From positions 1 to 43,873 of the IMG/VR virus record IMGVR_UViG_3300046809_000438: a stretch of 43,873 nt of DNA, one strand, 5' to 3'. Position 1 is the first letter of the stretch, and every line of letters starts with the position of its first letter. Positions 20,751-29,671 of the stretch are shown here, one piece after another. Source of the DNA: a virus. Position numbers and translations under genes: made by a program. Under the pieces are notes generated by a model that had not been told where the DNA came from, did not search any database, and saw only the letters and a program-made list of their open reading frames with translations.

Positions 20751-22411
20751 TGGCCGACACTGTGCGTATCCTCGGCGCCAATGGTCAGCCCTTGGCGCCC
20801 ATGCAGCCCTCGCGGTCCAAGATGCTCGCCCATGGCAGCCGCACGCCCTATGACGCGGCGGCTCAGGTTGGCGAGCATGTCCAGGACTGGAACCCTTACC
20901 TAGCGTCGCCGGATGGCGAGCGCAACATGTACCGTGACCGGATCACCGCGCGCTCGCGGGACCTGGTGCGTAACGATGGCTGGGCCTCGGGCGCCGTGAC
21001 GCGGATCCTCGATAACCAGATTGGTGGTCAGTTCCGGCCGATGTTCAAGCCGGACTATCGGGCCTTGGCCCGGCGCACCGGGATCAAGGCCTTCGACGCG
21101 ACCTGGGCGCATGAATACGCCCAGGTGGTCGAGGCCAACTATCGCGCCTGGGCCGATGACGCTGGCAGCTACGCCGATGCTCAGCGGCATTCGTCGATTG
21201 TCCAGCTGATGCGCCTGGCCTTCCGGCACAAGCTGATTGATGGTGACGCGCTGGCCCAGCTGCTGTGGTTGCCGGATCGTCAGGGGCCGGGTCGCGCCAC
21301 CTATGCCACCGCGCTGCAATTGATCGACCCGGATCGGCTGTCCAATCCACAACTGCAATTCGATACGCTGACCATGCGCGGTGGGGTGGTGGTCGACCGC
21401 TTTGGTGCGGCGACCGGTTATCACATCCGCCGGGCGCACCAGGGCGATTGGTGGTCCGCTGCGGACAGCATGACCTGGGACCTGATCCCGCGCGAAACGG
21501 CGTGGGGGCGGCCGATCATCGTCCACGACTATGATCCGGACCGCGCCGGCCAGCACAAGGGCGGTACCGGGATTTTTACCCCGATCCTGACCCGCATGAA
21601 AATGCTGGCCAAGATGGACGGCGTGGAGCTGGACGCGGCGGTGGTTAACGCGGTGTTCGGAGCCTATATCGAAAGCCCTTACGACCATGCCCTGGTCGAA
21701 GAAGCCCTAGGCGACGAGTCGGTCAGCGGCTTGAAAACCTACCAGGATGAGCGCGCGGACTTCCACCAGGAGCGGCGCACGTCGCTGGGTGGCGTGCGCA
21801 TGCCGATCCTGTTCCCGGGCGAGAAAATCAACGCGGTGGCCTCGACCCGGCCCAATGCCAACTTTGCCGGCTTCCAGAATTCGTTTCTGCGCAACTTTGC
21901 CGCGCAAACCGGCCTGTCCGCGCAGCAGCTGTCGAACAACTGGTCGGACGTCAACTACAGCTCGGCCCGTGCCGCGATGCTGGAAGCCTATAAAACCATG
22001 GCGCGCCGGCACTACGACTTCAGCCACCGCTTTGCCAGCCCGATTGTGAATGGCTGGCATGAAGAAAGCCGCGATGTCGACGAGTACCCACTGCCGCGTG
22101 GCGCGCCGGACTTTGAAGTCTGTCGCGGGCTGTACGGCCGCATGATCTGGATGAAACCGGCGCGCGGCTGGGTTGATCCAGTCGCCGAGAAACAGGGGGC
22201 GATCCTGGGTATGGATGCCGCGTTGTCGACGCTGCAGCACGAGTGTCAGGAGCAGGATCTGGATTGGCTGGAAGTGCTGGAACAGCGCGCCATTGAAGAA
22301 GCCAAGATGGTCGAGCTGGGCATTGAAAAGCCGGCCTGGGCCGGCGGTGTGCCAGCGCAAAATCGAACATTACCCGCGAACGAGTCAGACAAAAAACCGG
22401 AGCCTCAATGA
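20750..22411 (+). CDS. Portal protein (lambda gpB family)
   Basis: 553 residues, in the range for PF05136 portals. N-terminal SRTPYDAAAQVGEHVQDWNP, then NDGWASGAVTRILDNQIG, DPDRLSNPQ, and WSDVNYSSARAAMLEAYKTM (family motif YSSxR). Forms the dodecameric ring for DNA entry and tail docking. ATGA overlap with the protease gene. Confidence 0.95.
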   Translation: MADTVRILGANGQPLAPMQPSRSKMLAHGSRTPYDAAAQVGEHVQDWNPYLASPDGERNMYRDRITARSRDLVRNDGWASGAVTRILDNQIGGQFRPMFKPDYRALARRTGIKAFDATWAHEYAQVVEANYRAWADDAGSYADAQRHSSIVQLMRLAFRHKLIDGDALAQLLWLPDRQGPGRATYATALQLIDPDRLSNPQLQFDTLTMRGGVVVDRFGAATGYHIRRAHQGDWWSAADSMTWDLIPRETAWGRPIIVHDYDPDRAGQHKGGTGIFTPILTRMKMLAKMDGVELDAAVVNAVFGAYIESPYDHALVEEALGDESVSGLKTYQDERADFHQERRTSLGGVRMPILFPGEKINAVASTRPNANFAGFQNSFLRNFAAQTGLSAQQLSNNWSDVNYSSARAAMLEAYKTMARRHYDFSHRFASPIVNGWHEESRDVDEYPLPRGAPDFEVCRGLYGRMIWMKPARGWVDPVAEKQGAILGMDAALSTLQHECQEQDLDWLEVLEQRAIEEAKMVELGIEKPAWAGGVPAQNRTLPANESDKKPEPQ

Positions 22412-23295
22412 TGCAGTTTGGCCACCTGGCGCAACGCATGTTCAACACGCCCGTGGCGATCCGCCCGGAAAAGGCCGAGGTGATCATGGCCGCCCTGGCC
22501 GAGCGCATGGGCCTGTCCTCGCTGCGCTATTTGGGCGGCGAGTCGATCAGCCTGGCTAAGCCGCTGATGATGGAGGATGACGGCTACGACTACGGCGCCC
22601 GGGATAAGCGCGAGGCGTGCGGTTACGACATGGCCGGCCCTGTGGCGGTGATTCCGATTCACGGCACCCTGGTGCAAAAGCTCGGCTCGTTGCGGCCTTA
22701 TTCGGGCATGACCGGTTACGACGGGATCCGTCAGGCCTTTGTCACGGCCATGAATGACCCCAAGGTCAAAGCGATTGTGCTCGATGTCGATTCGCCCGGC
22801 GGCGAGGTCGCCGGCTGTTTCGACCTGGCCGATATGATCTACCAGGCGCGTGGCGATAAACCGATCTGGTCGATTCTGACCGAGTCGGCCTACTCGGCGG
22901 CCTATGCCCTGGCCAGTTCGGCGGATCGCATCCTGGTCCCGCGCACCGGTGGCGTCGGTTCGATTGGCGTGATTTGCATGCACGTCGACATGAGCAAGGC
23001 GCTGACCAGCGCCGGGCTGCAAGTGACGTTCATCACCTACGGCGACCGCAAGGCCGACGGCCATGCCGAGATCGCGCTATCGCCCGAGGCGCTGAAAAGC
23101 TTTCAGGTTGATATCGACACCATGGGCGAGCTGTTTGTGGACACCACGGCGCGCAATCTGGGGCTCGCGGCGAGCAAGATCCGCGCGACCCAGGCCGCCA
23201 CCTACCTGGGCGCCAAAGGCGTGGACATGGGCCTGGCCCATGCTGTGGCCTCGCCCGACGCTGCTTTCCGCTCGCTGATTAAACAGCTGGCATAA
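22408..23295 (+). CDS. Prohead protease, S49 family (gpC-like)
   Basis: 295 residues. SppA-type serine protease: VAVIPIHGTL, IVLDVDSPGGEV, nucleophile S163 in ESAYSAAYAL, and lysine partner K215 in GDRKADGH. It should cut scaffold and itself during head maturation. In lambda a scaffold is made from the same frame (Nu3); here a separate acidic gene follows instead. Confidence 0.95.
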   Translation: MMQFGHLAQRMFNTPVAIRPEKAEVIMAALAERMGLSSLRYLGGESISLAKPLMMEDDGYDYGARDKREACGYDMAGPVAVIPIHGTLVQKLGSLRPYSGMTGYDGIRQAFVTAMNDPKVKAIVLDVDSPGGEVAGCFDLADMIYQARGDKPIWSILTESAYSAAYALASSADRILVPRTGGVGSIGVICMHVDMSKALTSAGLQVTFITYGDRKADGHAEIALSPEALKSFQVDIDTMGELFVDTTARNLGLAASKIRATQAATYLGAKGVDMGLAHAVASPDAAFRSLIKQLA

Positions 23296-23318
23296 CCCCC
23301 TGAAAAGGATTCGATACC

Positions 23319-23921
23319 GTGAGTAAATTACAGAGCTTCGCTGCTTTCCTGGGCTTGGCCCCGCGTGGCGCCAAGGCTGAAGGCGATGACGACGACAAGC
23401 CGGCGGCGGGTCCGCTGGACGACGATCCGCTCGATGAGCAAAACGCCAAGGGTAAAAAGGCCAAGGGCAAGCGCGCCGAGGATGACAAGCCCGACCCTGA
23501 TGATGACGACGACGATCAGGATGACGACGACGATCAGGACGACGCCACCAAAGGCAAGAAAGCCAAGGGCAAGCGCGCCGATGATGACGACAAGCCCGAC
23601 AAGGATGCCGATGACGGCGACGACGACAGCGCCAAGGCAGTACGCGCGGATCGCACCCGCTGCGCGGCGATCATGGCCTACGGCCTGCAAAACGGCTGTG
23701 CTGAGCAGGCCGGCGAGTTGGCGTTTTTCTCCGGCATGGGCAAGTCCGCCGCTATTCGCGTGCTGAAAGCCGGCGGCAGCCATGGACGCAAAGCGCCGGC
23801 GGCGAGCCTCAACGGCCGCATGGCGAATCTGAATGTCGCGCAGGTCGGCCCGGAAGGCGGTGCAGAGCTGCCGGTCGGGATGTCGGCGATTGCCGCCGGG
23901 ATCATCAAAGCGGGCCAATAA
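23319..23921 (+). CDS. Acidic repeat protein, probable scaffold
   Basis: 200 residues from GTG 23319 (AAAAGGA upstream). The middle is extremely acidic with runs of Asp, broken by KGKKAKGKRA blocks occurring twice. The C-terminal 95 residues are globular-looking (RCAAIMAYGLQNGCAEQAGE). Position between protease and decoration protein equals lambda Nu3. A scaffold or scaffold-like role is likely from place and composition; it might instead be a virion protein. Confidence 0.7.
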   Translation: MSKLQSFAAFLGLAPRGAKAEGDDDDKPAAGPLDDDPLDEQNAKGKKAKGKRAEDDKPDPDDDDDDQDDDDDQDDATKGKKAKGKRADDDDKPDKDADDGDDDSAKAVRADRTRCAAIMAYGLQNGCAEQAGELAFFSGMGKSAAIRVLKAGGSHGRKAPAASLNGRMANLNVAQVGPEGGAELPVGMSAIAAGIIKAGQ

Positions 23922-23957
23922 GCCCAGTTAATCACCCCCTTTTAAACGGATCCGTTT

Positions 23958-24647
23958 ATGTCCATGACTCCTTTGAACGTGAGCGACAACGCCCAAGTGC
24001 CGGGCGTTTCCGCTTTCATGTACCGCCCTGATCAGCTGATCGCCGATTCGCGCAATCTGGTCAGCCAGCCGATTCTGTTGCCGGCGGGCACCTACAAGCG
24101 CGGTACGGTGCTGGGTCTGCAATCGGTCAACGACCTGGTGACCCTGGCGGCCCCGACCAACGTCGGGAATGGCACCCTCGGCAGCCTGTCGACCGCCTCG
24201 CTGAACACCGGCGTCTATACCCTGACCGCGACCGATGCGACCCACTTCGCGGTGGTCAATCCCGAGGGCGTGGCGCTCGGCAACGCCGTAGCCGGCACCC
24301 CCTTCGTCAGTGCGGAAATCTCCCTGACCATCACCGCCGGCACGACGCCGTTTTCCGCCGGTGACCTGTTCACCGTCACGGCCTACGACGCGACCGGCCT
24401 GTATGTGCCGTGTGTGCGCACCGCCAGTGACGGCAGTCAGGACCCCTCGGCCATTCTCGCGGATGACGTGACCACCAGCGTGACCGTCACGGCCGGCGCC
24501 TATGTGGCCGGTGAATTCAACCTCAACGCGCTGACGTATGACGCGAGTTGGACCCCGGCCCTGCTGACGGCGGCCCTGCGCAAATACGCGCTGTATGCCA
24601 AGGGCTCGATCAGTGCCGCCGCGCCGCTGAACAACTCCGCGCCGTAA
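23958..24647 (+). CDS. Head decoration protein (gpD-like)
   Basis: 229 residues, longer than lambda gpD (110). SRNLVSQPILLPAGTYKRGT and VLGLQS, then a beta-rich insert, YVPCVRTASDGSQDPSAILA and VAGEFNLNALTYD match PF02924 landmarks. Residues about 55-125 look like an extra beta domain inserted in the family core, perhaps a displayed Ig-like or carbohydrate-binding surface. Just before the major capsid gene as in lambda. Confidence 0.85.
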   Translation: MSMTPLNVSDNAQVPGVSAFMYRPDQLIADSRNLVSQPILLPAGTYKRGTVLGLQSVNDLVTLAAPTNVGNGTLGSLSTASLNTGVYTLTATDATHFAVVNPEGVALGNAVAGTPFVSAEISLTITAGTTPFSAGDLFTVTAYDATGLYVPCVRTASDGSQDPSAILADDVTTSVTVTAGAYVAGEFNLNALTYDASWTPALLTAALRKYALYAKGSISAAAPLNNSAP

Positions 24648-24666
24648 CCCTCGACCGCCACCCGTA

Positions 24667-24690
24667 CCCCGCCGCGTGCGGGTTTTTTTT
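24667..24690 (+). terminator. Late-operon terminator before the capsid gene (1)
   Basis: CCCGC (24668-24672) with GCGGG (24678-24682) and eight T. First of two stops between gpD and gpE. Confidence 0.85.
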
Positions 24691-24705
24691 CGCCTGGAAT
24701 CTGCC

Positions 24706-24734
24706 AAAAAGCCCGCCGCTGTGCGGGCTTTTTT
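24706..24734. terminator. Late-operon terminator before the capsid gene (2)
   Basis: A perfect 11-bp stem including A/T tracts (24706-24716 with 24723-24733). Works in both directions. The capsid ribosome site GGAG follows 22 bases later. Confidence 0.9.
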
Positions 24735-24762
24735 GTGGGTGATCCAGTCTCCCGGAGTAGTT

Positions 24763-25857
24763 ATGCCCAACCCGAATGTGCCTAATCTGGAATTCAGCAC
24801 GGTCGACCTGATTCAGGTCGTGCCGACCCTCAAGCGCCCGAGCAAGTTTTTGCTCGACAAGTTTTTCCCGTTCACCCAAATGTCCGAAACCGAGTACGTG
24901 GCTATCGACATCGATGTCGGCAAGCGCCGTATGTCGCCGTTTGTCAGCCCTCTGGTGGAAGGCAAGCTGGTCGAGCAGCGCGGCCGTCAGCTCAACTTGT
25001 ACAAGCCGCCGTACATCAAGGACAAGCGCGCCCCGGATCTGCGCAAGCCGGTGATGCGCCAGATCGGTGAGCGGATCGGCGGTGGCCAACTGAAAGGCGC
25101 TGAGCGTGAAATGGCCAACATCAACGCCGAGATGACCGACCAGGTCGACATGATTGATCGTCGTCTGGAATGGATGGCCGCCAGTGCCCTGCAAACCGGC
25201 CAGGTGGTCGTCTCCGGTGAAGGTTTCCCGACCGAGGTGATCGACTTCGGCCGTGACCCGTCGTTGACCGTGGCCTTGACCGGTGCCAGCCAGTGGGGCG
25301 TGGTGGCCAACTTCGACGCCGAGGGCCGGGACCCGGTGCCGACCCGCTCGATTGAGCGCTGGCAGCAGCGCATTTTGCGCTTGTCCGGTGCCCAGGCGAC
25401 CGACCTGGTGTTTACCACCAGTTCCTGGGCGTGTTTCCAGAACGCCAAATCGGTGTATGGCGCTATCGCCTTCCCGAAACAAAACGACTTCGGCAACGCG
25501 ATCAACCCGGGCGCGCAGATTGCGCCAGGCGCGGTGTACAAGGGCCGCTGGGGTCAGTACGACCTGTGGCTGTACAACGAATGGTACGTCGACGAGGACA
25601 ACGTCGAGCAGCCAATGTTGGTCGACGGCACGGTGCTGATGAGCGGCGCTGACCTGATGGGCATTCGTGCCTTCGGCGTGATCATGGATCCGGCGTTCAA
25701 CTACGAATCGCTGCCGTATGCGCCGAAAACCTGGCTCAAGGAAGACCCGGGCCAACGCATGATGATGATGCAGAGTTCGCCGCTGGTGATCCCTTCCCGT
25801 GTAAACGCCTCCCTGGCCGCGACGGTGTGCGCGCCTCAATCCGATCTGAGTAACTAA
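24763..25857 (+). CDS. Major capsid protein (lambda gpE family)
   Basis: 364 residues, ATG 24763 with GGAG. PF03864 landmarks: LLDKFFPFTQMSETEYVAID, KRRMSPFVSP, a DKRAPDLRKP-type segment, the EMTDQVDMIDRRLEWMAA helix, and a C-terminal MMMMQSSPLVIPSRVNASL. HK97-fold shell protein. Strong call by order and motifs. Confidence 0.95.
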   Translation: MPNPNVPNLEFSTVDLIQVVPTLKRPSKFLLDKFFPFTQMSETEYVAIDIDVGKRRMSPFVSPLVEGKLVEQRGRQLNLYKPPYIKDKRAPDLRKPVMRQIGERIGGGQLKGAEREMANINAEMTDQVDMIDRRLEWMAASALQTGQVVVSGEGFPTEVIDFGRDPSLTVALTGASQWGVVANFDAEGRDPVPTRSIERWQQRILRLSGAQATDLVFTTSSWACFQNAKSVYGAIAFPKQNDFGNAINPGAQIAPGAVYKGRWGQYDLWLYNEWYVDEDNVEQPMLVDGTVLMSGADLMGIRAFGVIMDPAFNYESLPYAPKTWLKEDPGQRMMMMQSSPLVIPSRVNASLAATVCAPQSDLSN

Positions 25858-25859
25858 GC

Positions 25860-26084
25860 ATGGCTACTACATCGAGCAAGGAAAAGGCGGTTGAGCTGGT
25901 GACCAAGGTCGTCGCCCCTCGCCGCACGGTCGAAGACCACGCCGGAAAAACGGTGCTGCCTGGCGAGTCGGTTCAGGTTCACCCGGAGGAAGCCGAGCGC
26001 CTGACCCGTCTCGGCTTCCTGGTCGGGGATGGCGCGGCGCTGCCGCTGCGCGCCGGCCCGGCGACGTTGTCCGAATCCGAGTAA
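25860..26084 (+). CDS. Small head-completion-region protein
   Basis: 74 residues. VVAPRRTVEDHAGKTVLPGE, then SVQVHPEEAERLTRLGFLVG is a small-barrel pattern often found downstream of capsid genes in Mu-like and lambda-like phages. TAA is followed at once by the GTG of the next gene. May replace gpFI in position, but has no clear sequence link. Confidence 0.65.
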   Translation: MATTSSKEKAVELVTKVVAPRRTVEDHAGKTVLPGESVQVHPEEAERLTRLGFLVGDGAALPLRAGPATLSESE

Positions 26085-26420
26085 GTGGCGCTCAACTTTG
26101 ACGCCCTGTTGCACGGCCCTGTTGCTGCCATTTTTGGCGAGCAGGGCCAGGGTGCAGCCCTGCCGGTCTACCAGCCGCAAACTGGTGCCGCCTACCCCGT
26201 CGACGGCATTTTCGACGATGCCTATATCGAGGCTGACTTGTTGTCGGGGATTGGGGCCAACACCGTCGAAAACGTGTTCGGCGCGCGGCTGGCGGCCTTC
26301 GCCGCTACGCCGGTGCAGGGTGACCTAATCACCATCCCGCGCGTGGGCAAAACCTTCCTGGTGCGTGACGCGCAGCCGGACGGCCATGGCTGGGTGCAAC
26401 TGAGGCTCAACGAAACATGA
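26085..26420 (+). CDS. Head-tail attachment protein (gpFII-like)
   Basis: 111 residues from GTG 26085, abutting the previous stop. VDGIFDDAYIEADLL, GDLITIPRVGKTFLVRDAQP and GHGWVQLRL match the FII-type connector (PF05354) pattern. It would cap the filled head to accept the tail. Here it must join a lambda-type head to a Mu-type tail, so it is at the seam of the hybrid. Confidence 0.8.
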   Translation: MALNFDALLHGPVAAIFGEQGQGAALPVYQPQTGAAYPVDGIFDDAYIEADLLSGIGANTVENVFGARLAAFAATPVQGDLITIPRVGKTFLVRDAQPDGHGWVQLRLNET

Positions 26421-27043
26421 CGCAAACCATTGATCTGCTGATCAGTGCGGTGGAAGCCATGAAGGACCACACCCTGGCCGGTGCCCGGGTGTACCCGGTG
26501 ATCGATTGGCCGACCACTGCCCCGCACTACCCGGTGATTTATTGCAAGGTCCCGACCGAGGAAAAGCACTCGCTCAGTCGGAACGGTGGGCCGGATTTCA
26601 CCGTGACCGCGACCCTCAAGGTCTGCGCCCGAACCGAGGTCGCGGCGCTGCCCAATGGGCAGAGCGCAGCCGTGTTGTTGCAACAGCTGGCGCAGCTTAG
26701 CCAGCAAATTCAGGTGGCGCTGGTCAATAACCCGGTCCTGATGGGCCAGGTGCAGCAGGTCCCGTTTATTCACACGGAAATGGCGATCACCGCCAATGGC
26801 AACAAGGAATTGGGCGAAGTCGAGGTGTCCATCGGCCTGGAGTTTTACCAAGGCCCGGAGGACTTTTTCCCGTTACCCGTCACGCCGCTGGAATCGATGG
26901 GGCTGACGACCGACCTGATCAACGTGTTTGACCCCTCCGCAACGTATGTCGACCCGCTGTTCCCCGCTGCGGCCACCCCGGCCCCACGGACCAGCGGGCC
27001 GGATGGCCGCCCCGAGGGCGGCTTGGTCCTCGACCTCACTTAG
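26417..27043 (+). CDS. Tail terminator-like protein
   Basis: 208 residues, ATGA-coupled to the connector. A mixed alpha/beta domain (AVEAMKDHTLAGARVYPVID, YPVIYCKVPTEEK, LEFYQGPEDF) with the position and size of a tail terminator or Mu gp37/J-type completion protein. The C-terminal 50 residues are Pro-rich. Family by context mainly. Confidence 0.65.
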   Translation: MTQTIDLLISAVEAMKDHTLAGARVYPVIDWPTTAPHYPVIYCKVPTEEKHSLSRNGGPDFTVTATLKVCARTEVAALPNGQSAAVLLQQLAQLSQQIQVALVNNPVLMGQVQQVPFIHTEMAITANGNKELGEVEVSIGLEFYQGPEDFFPLPVTPLESMGLTTDLINVFDPSATYVDPLFPAAATPAPRTSGPDGRPEGGLVLDLT

Positions 27044-27055
27044 GAACACCCCCCT

Positions 27056-27343
27056 ATGAAAGTTTATCCCGTTGCCGGGTTGCTTCTACGCGACCCGGTC
27101 AAGGGCGATTTTGTGCCCGCCGCCGGCCGCGAGGTCAGCGATTCGCCGTTCTGGTTCCGTCGCCTGGCCTGCGGTGATGCGTCTTTGACCCCGCCCGTGG
27201 TCGAGCCTGGTTCGGCGCCTGATGCGCTGTCGGAGGCCTCGGCCCCCGTCGTCGCTGAATCGACCACCGAGCCCTTGGAGCCTAGCGCCGAGCTGACCCC
27301 GGCCGGTGATGAGCCCGCCGAAACCGAGGAGCCCGCCGAATGA
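27056..27343 (+). CDS. DUF2635 protein (Mu gp38-like)
   Basis: 95 residues. The first 45 match DUF2635: MKVYPVAGLLLRDPVKGDF, PAAGREVSDSPFWFRRLACG. A Pro/Glu/Ser-rich acidic tail follows. In Mu-like phages this gene lies just before the sheath gene, as here; role unclear. Confidence 0.85.
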   Translation: MKVYPVAGLLLRDPVKGDFVPAAGREVSDSPFWFRRLACGDASLTPPVVEPGSAPDALSEASAPVVAESTTEPLEPSAELTPAGDEPAETEEPAE

Positions 27344-28827
27344 GTGTGTCCTTTAACAACATCCCGTCGAATCTGCGCTTGCCGCTGTTCTCGGCCGAGG
27401 TGGATAACAGCCAGGCCAACAGTGGCGCGCAGACTCAGCGCACGCTGATCGTTGGCCAGATCACCAGCGCCGGTAATGCCGTGGCCGGTGTGCCGGTGAT
27501 TTGTGCCGGCGTGACCGATGCCAAGGCCAAGGGCGGCCCGGGCTCGCTGTTGCATTTGCTGACGCAAACCTACATGGCGTCGGATTCGTTCGCTGAGGTC
27601 TGGCTGCTGCCCCTGGCGGACGCCGTTTCGTCGCTGGCGGCCAAGGGTTCGCTGCTGGTCAGTTCGGCGCCGACCGATGCCGGGGTGATTTCGCTGTACC
27701 TGGGCGGCAACCTGGTCAGCGTCGCGGTGAGCAGTACCGACACCCCGACCACCGTTGCGGCCGATATCGTCGCCCAGGTCAACGCGAATCTGGCGTTACC
27801 CGTCACGGCGGCCGTGGATGGCACCGTGCCGGCTAAGGTCAACTTGACCGCGAAAAATGCCGGGCTGTGCGGCAATGACATCGATATCCGGCTGAATTAC
27901 CGGGGCACGGTTGACGGCGAGGCGCTGCCGGCCGGTATGGGCCTGACCATTGTCGCCATGGCTGGCGGCGCGACCAACCCAGTGTTGGACATGGCCCTGT
28001 CGGCCTTGGGCGATGAGGCGTTCGATTTCATCGTCTCGCCCTATACCGACACCGCGTCGCTGAATTCGCTGAAAAGCTTGCTCAATGACACCACCGGGCG
28101 CTGGAGCTGGGCCAACCAGCTGTATGGCCATGTCTTCGCGGCCAAATGCGGCACCCTGGCCACGCTGACCACCTTCGGCAACGCGCGCAATAACCAGCAC
28201 GAGTCGGTGCTGGGCGTGTACGACTCGCCAAGCCCGTCATGGCTGTGGGCGGCCGACTATGCCGGCGCGGCCGCTGTGGCGCTGCGGGCGGATCCGGGGC
28301 GGCCGCTGCAAACCATCCAGCTCAGTACGGTCCTGCCGCCGCCGCATGCGTCGCGCTTTACCGCGCCCGAGCGCAACACCTTGCTCTGGGACGGGATTTC
28401 GACCTTTACGGTCGGCAGGGACGGCACGGTGGCGGTGGAAAACGTCATTACCACCTATCAGCTCAACAGCTTCGGCGAGGCCGACGACAGCTATCTGCAA
28501 GTCGAAACCATGTTCCTGCTGATGTACGTCCTGCGCGCGCAGAAGTCGGTGATCACCTCGCGGTTTCCCCGGATGAAACTCGGGGTCGACGGTGGCCGTT
28601 ATGCGGCCGGCTCCAACGTGGTCACGCCGTCGGTGATTCGCGCCGAGCTGATCGCCAATTACCAGGAGCTGGAAACCTTAGGTTTTGTGCAGAACAGCGC
28701 GCTGTTCGCCCAGGCGCTGATTGTCGAGCAGGACAGCACCAACCCGAACCGGGTCAACGTGCTGTGGCCGGCCGAGCTGATCAACCAGCTGCGAGTCCTC
28801 GCCTTGCTGGCGCAATTCCGCCTGTAA
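27340..28827 (+). CDS. Tail sheath protein (Mu gpL-like)
   Basis: 495 residues, ATGA-coupled to the DUF2635 gene. SVSFNNIPSNLRLPLFSAEV (N-terminal linker), middle beta domains, LWDGISTFTVGRDGTVAVEN and ITTYQLNSFGEADDSYLQVE, LMYVLRAQKSVITSRFPR and a C-terminal NVLWPAELINQLRVLALLAQ are those of contractile sheath proteins of the Mu type. Shows the virion is a myovirus. Confidence 0.95.
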   Translation: MSVSFNNIPSNLRLPLFSAEVDNSQANSGAQTQRTLIVGQITSAGNAVAGVPVICAGVTDAKAKGGPGSLLHLLTQTYMASDSFAEVWLLPLADAVSSLAAKGSLLVSSAPTDAGVISLYLGGNLVSVAVSSTDTPTTVAADIVAQVNANLALPVTAAVDGTVPAKVNLTAKNAGLCGNDIDIRLNYRGTVDGEALPAGMGLTIVAMAGGATNPVLDMALSALGDEAFDFIVSPYTDTASLNSLKSLLNDTTGRWSWANQLYGHVFAAKCGTLATLTTFGNARNNQHESVLGVYDSPSPSWLWAADYAGAAAVALRADPGRPLQTIQLSTVLPPPHASRFTAPERNTLLWDGISTFTVGRDGTVAVENVITTYQLNSFGEADDSYLQVETMFLLMYVLRAQKSVITSRFPRMKLGVDGGRYAAGSNVVTPSVIRAELIANYQELETLGFVQNSALFAQALIVEQDSTNPNRVNVLWPAELINQLRVLALLAQFRL

Positions 28828-28844
28828 CCGGCGCCGCTCCATCC

Positions 28845-28873
28845 AAGCCACCCACCCGGGTGGCTTTCTTTTT
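28845..28873 (+). terminator. Terminator between sheath and tube genes
   Basis: AAGCCACCC (28845-28853) with GGGTGGCTT (28858-28866) and a T-rich tail. Ribosome site of the tube gene (GGGATATC region) follows. Confidence 0.8.
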
Positions 28874-28884
28874 GGGATATCAAA

Positions 28885-29256
28885 ATGGGTGCAAACAATC
28901 GTCTGGCCGGTACGGCCAGCATTACCGTGAGTGGCCGCAATTACATGCTGGTCGGCGAGCTGAGCTATGACCCGTCGACCGTCAAGCGTGAAACCAAAAC
29001 CGGCCAGGACGGCGTGCATGGGTTTGGTGAAATGCCGAAGGCCGGGAAAATTTCCGGCACCCTGCGCGACTCGGGGGACCTGACCGTGGCCGATATCAAC
29101 GGCATGGTTAACGAAACCGTTGTGCTGACCCTGGCCAACGGCAAAACGATCATCGGTCGCAATATGTGGACCGTTGAAAGCCAAGAAGTCAAAACCGCCG
29201 AGGCCACGTTTGAAGTGGTTTGGGAAGGCCCATCCGTTACTGAGGTACCTGCATGA
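28885..29256 (+). CDS. Tail tube protein (Mu gpM-like)
   Basis: 123 residues. NNRLAGTASITVSGRNYMLV, RETKTGQDGVHGFGEMPKAG, KISGTLRDSGDLTVADINGM and an E-rich end match PF10618. Forms the inner tube below the sheath. ATGA-coupled to the chaperone gene. Confidence 0.95.
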   Translation: MGANNRLAGTASITVSGRNYMLVGELSYDPSTVKRETKTGQDGVHGFGEMPKAGKISGTLRDSGDLTVADINGMVNETVVLTLANGKTIIGRNMWTVESQEVKTAEATFEVVWEGPSVTEVPA

Positions 29257-29546
29257 AAAGCCTTGACACTCTGAAACTTGAGTTCCGTAAACCGATCGTC
29301 ATTGGCAAGGACGAAGGCGCGGTGACCTATACCCACGTCGAGTTGCGCGAACCGACCGCTGGCGAGCTGGAGAAAGGCCAGCGCGCTGACACCCCGGTGG
29401 GCAGCGTGATCAACCTGGTGGCTGAGATCGGCAAGATCCCGCGTCTGGTCGCGGAAAAAATGAGTGGCCGCGATATCAACCGCGCCAGTGAGTACCTGTC
29501 GTCTTTCCGCGATGGCCCCGAGGCGGCGGCGGATGGCCTGAGCTGA
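29253..29546 (+). CDS. Tail assembly chaperone (short form, Mu gp41 / P2 gpE type)
   Basis: 97 residues. TLKLEFRKPIVIGKDEGAVT, YTHVELREPTAGELEKGQRA, then a helical end (INRASEYLSSFRDG) is the TAC pattern. Just before the tape measure, where such chaperones are usually made in short and frameshifted long forms. A -1 frame stays open from 29492 to 29671. Confidence 0.9.
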   Translation: MKSLDTLKLEFRKPIVIGKDEGAVTYTHVELREPTAGELEKGQRADTPVGSVINLVAEIGKIPRLVAEKMSGRDINRASEYLSSFRDGPEAAADGLS

Positions 29547-29671
29547 TAGCCGAACTGACCAAGTTCTACGGTTGGGGGCCGCGTGACGCGTGGTCCCTGA
29601 CGCTGGCCGAGCTGAAATGGTGGGCTCAGCAGTCCAACCGCATGATGGAAAAAAAGCCCGATGGCGAATAA
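29519..29671 (+). CDS. Frameshift extension of the tail chaperone (gpE'-like)
   Basis: The -1 frame after the chaperone encodes AELTKFYGWGPRDAWSLTLA, ELKWWAQQSNRMMEKKP, the GpE' pattern (hydrophobic-x-x-W-G/P-P ... S/T-L-x-E-L-x-x-W). It has no good start codon of its own. The shift most likely occurs at C-CCC (29516-29519), where a Pro tRNA can re-pair after a one-base slip; the exact site is inferred. The end overlaps the tape-measure ATG at 29661. Confidence 0.75.
   Translation, partial: RGGGGWPELIAELTKFYGWGPRDAWSLTLAELKWWAQQSNRMMEKKPDGE

Noticed and set aside
24610-25839. 409-codon minus-strand frame opposite the capsid gene
   Set aside because: Exact shadow of the strongly supported capsid gene; His/Arg/Gly-rich as expected of an antisense frame in GC-rich coding DNA.
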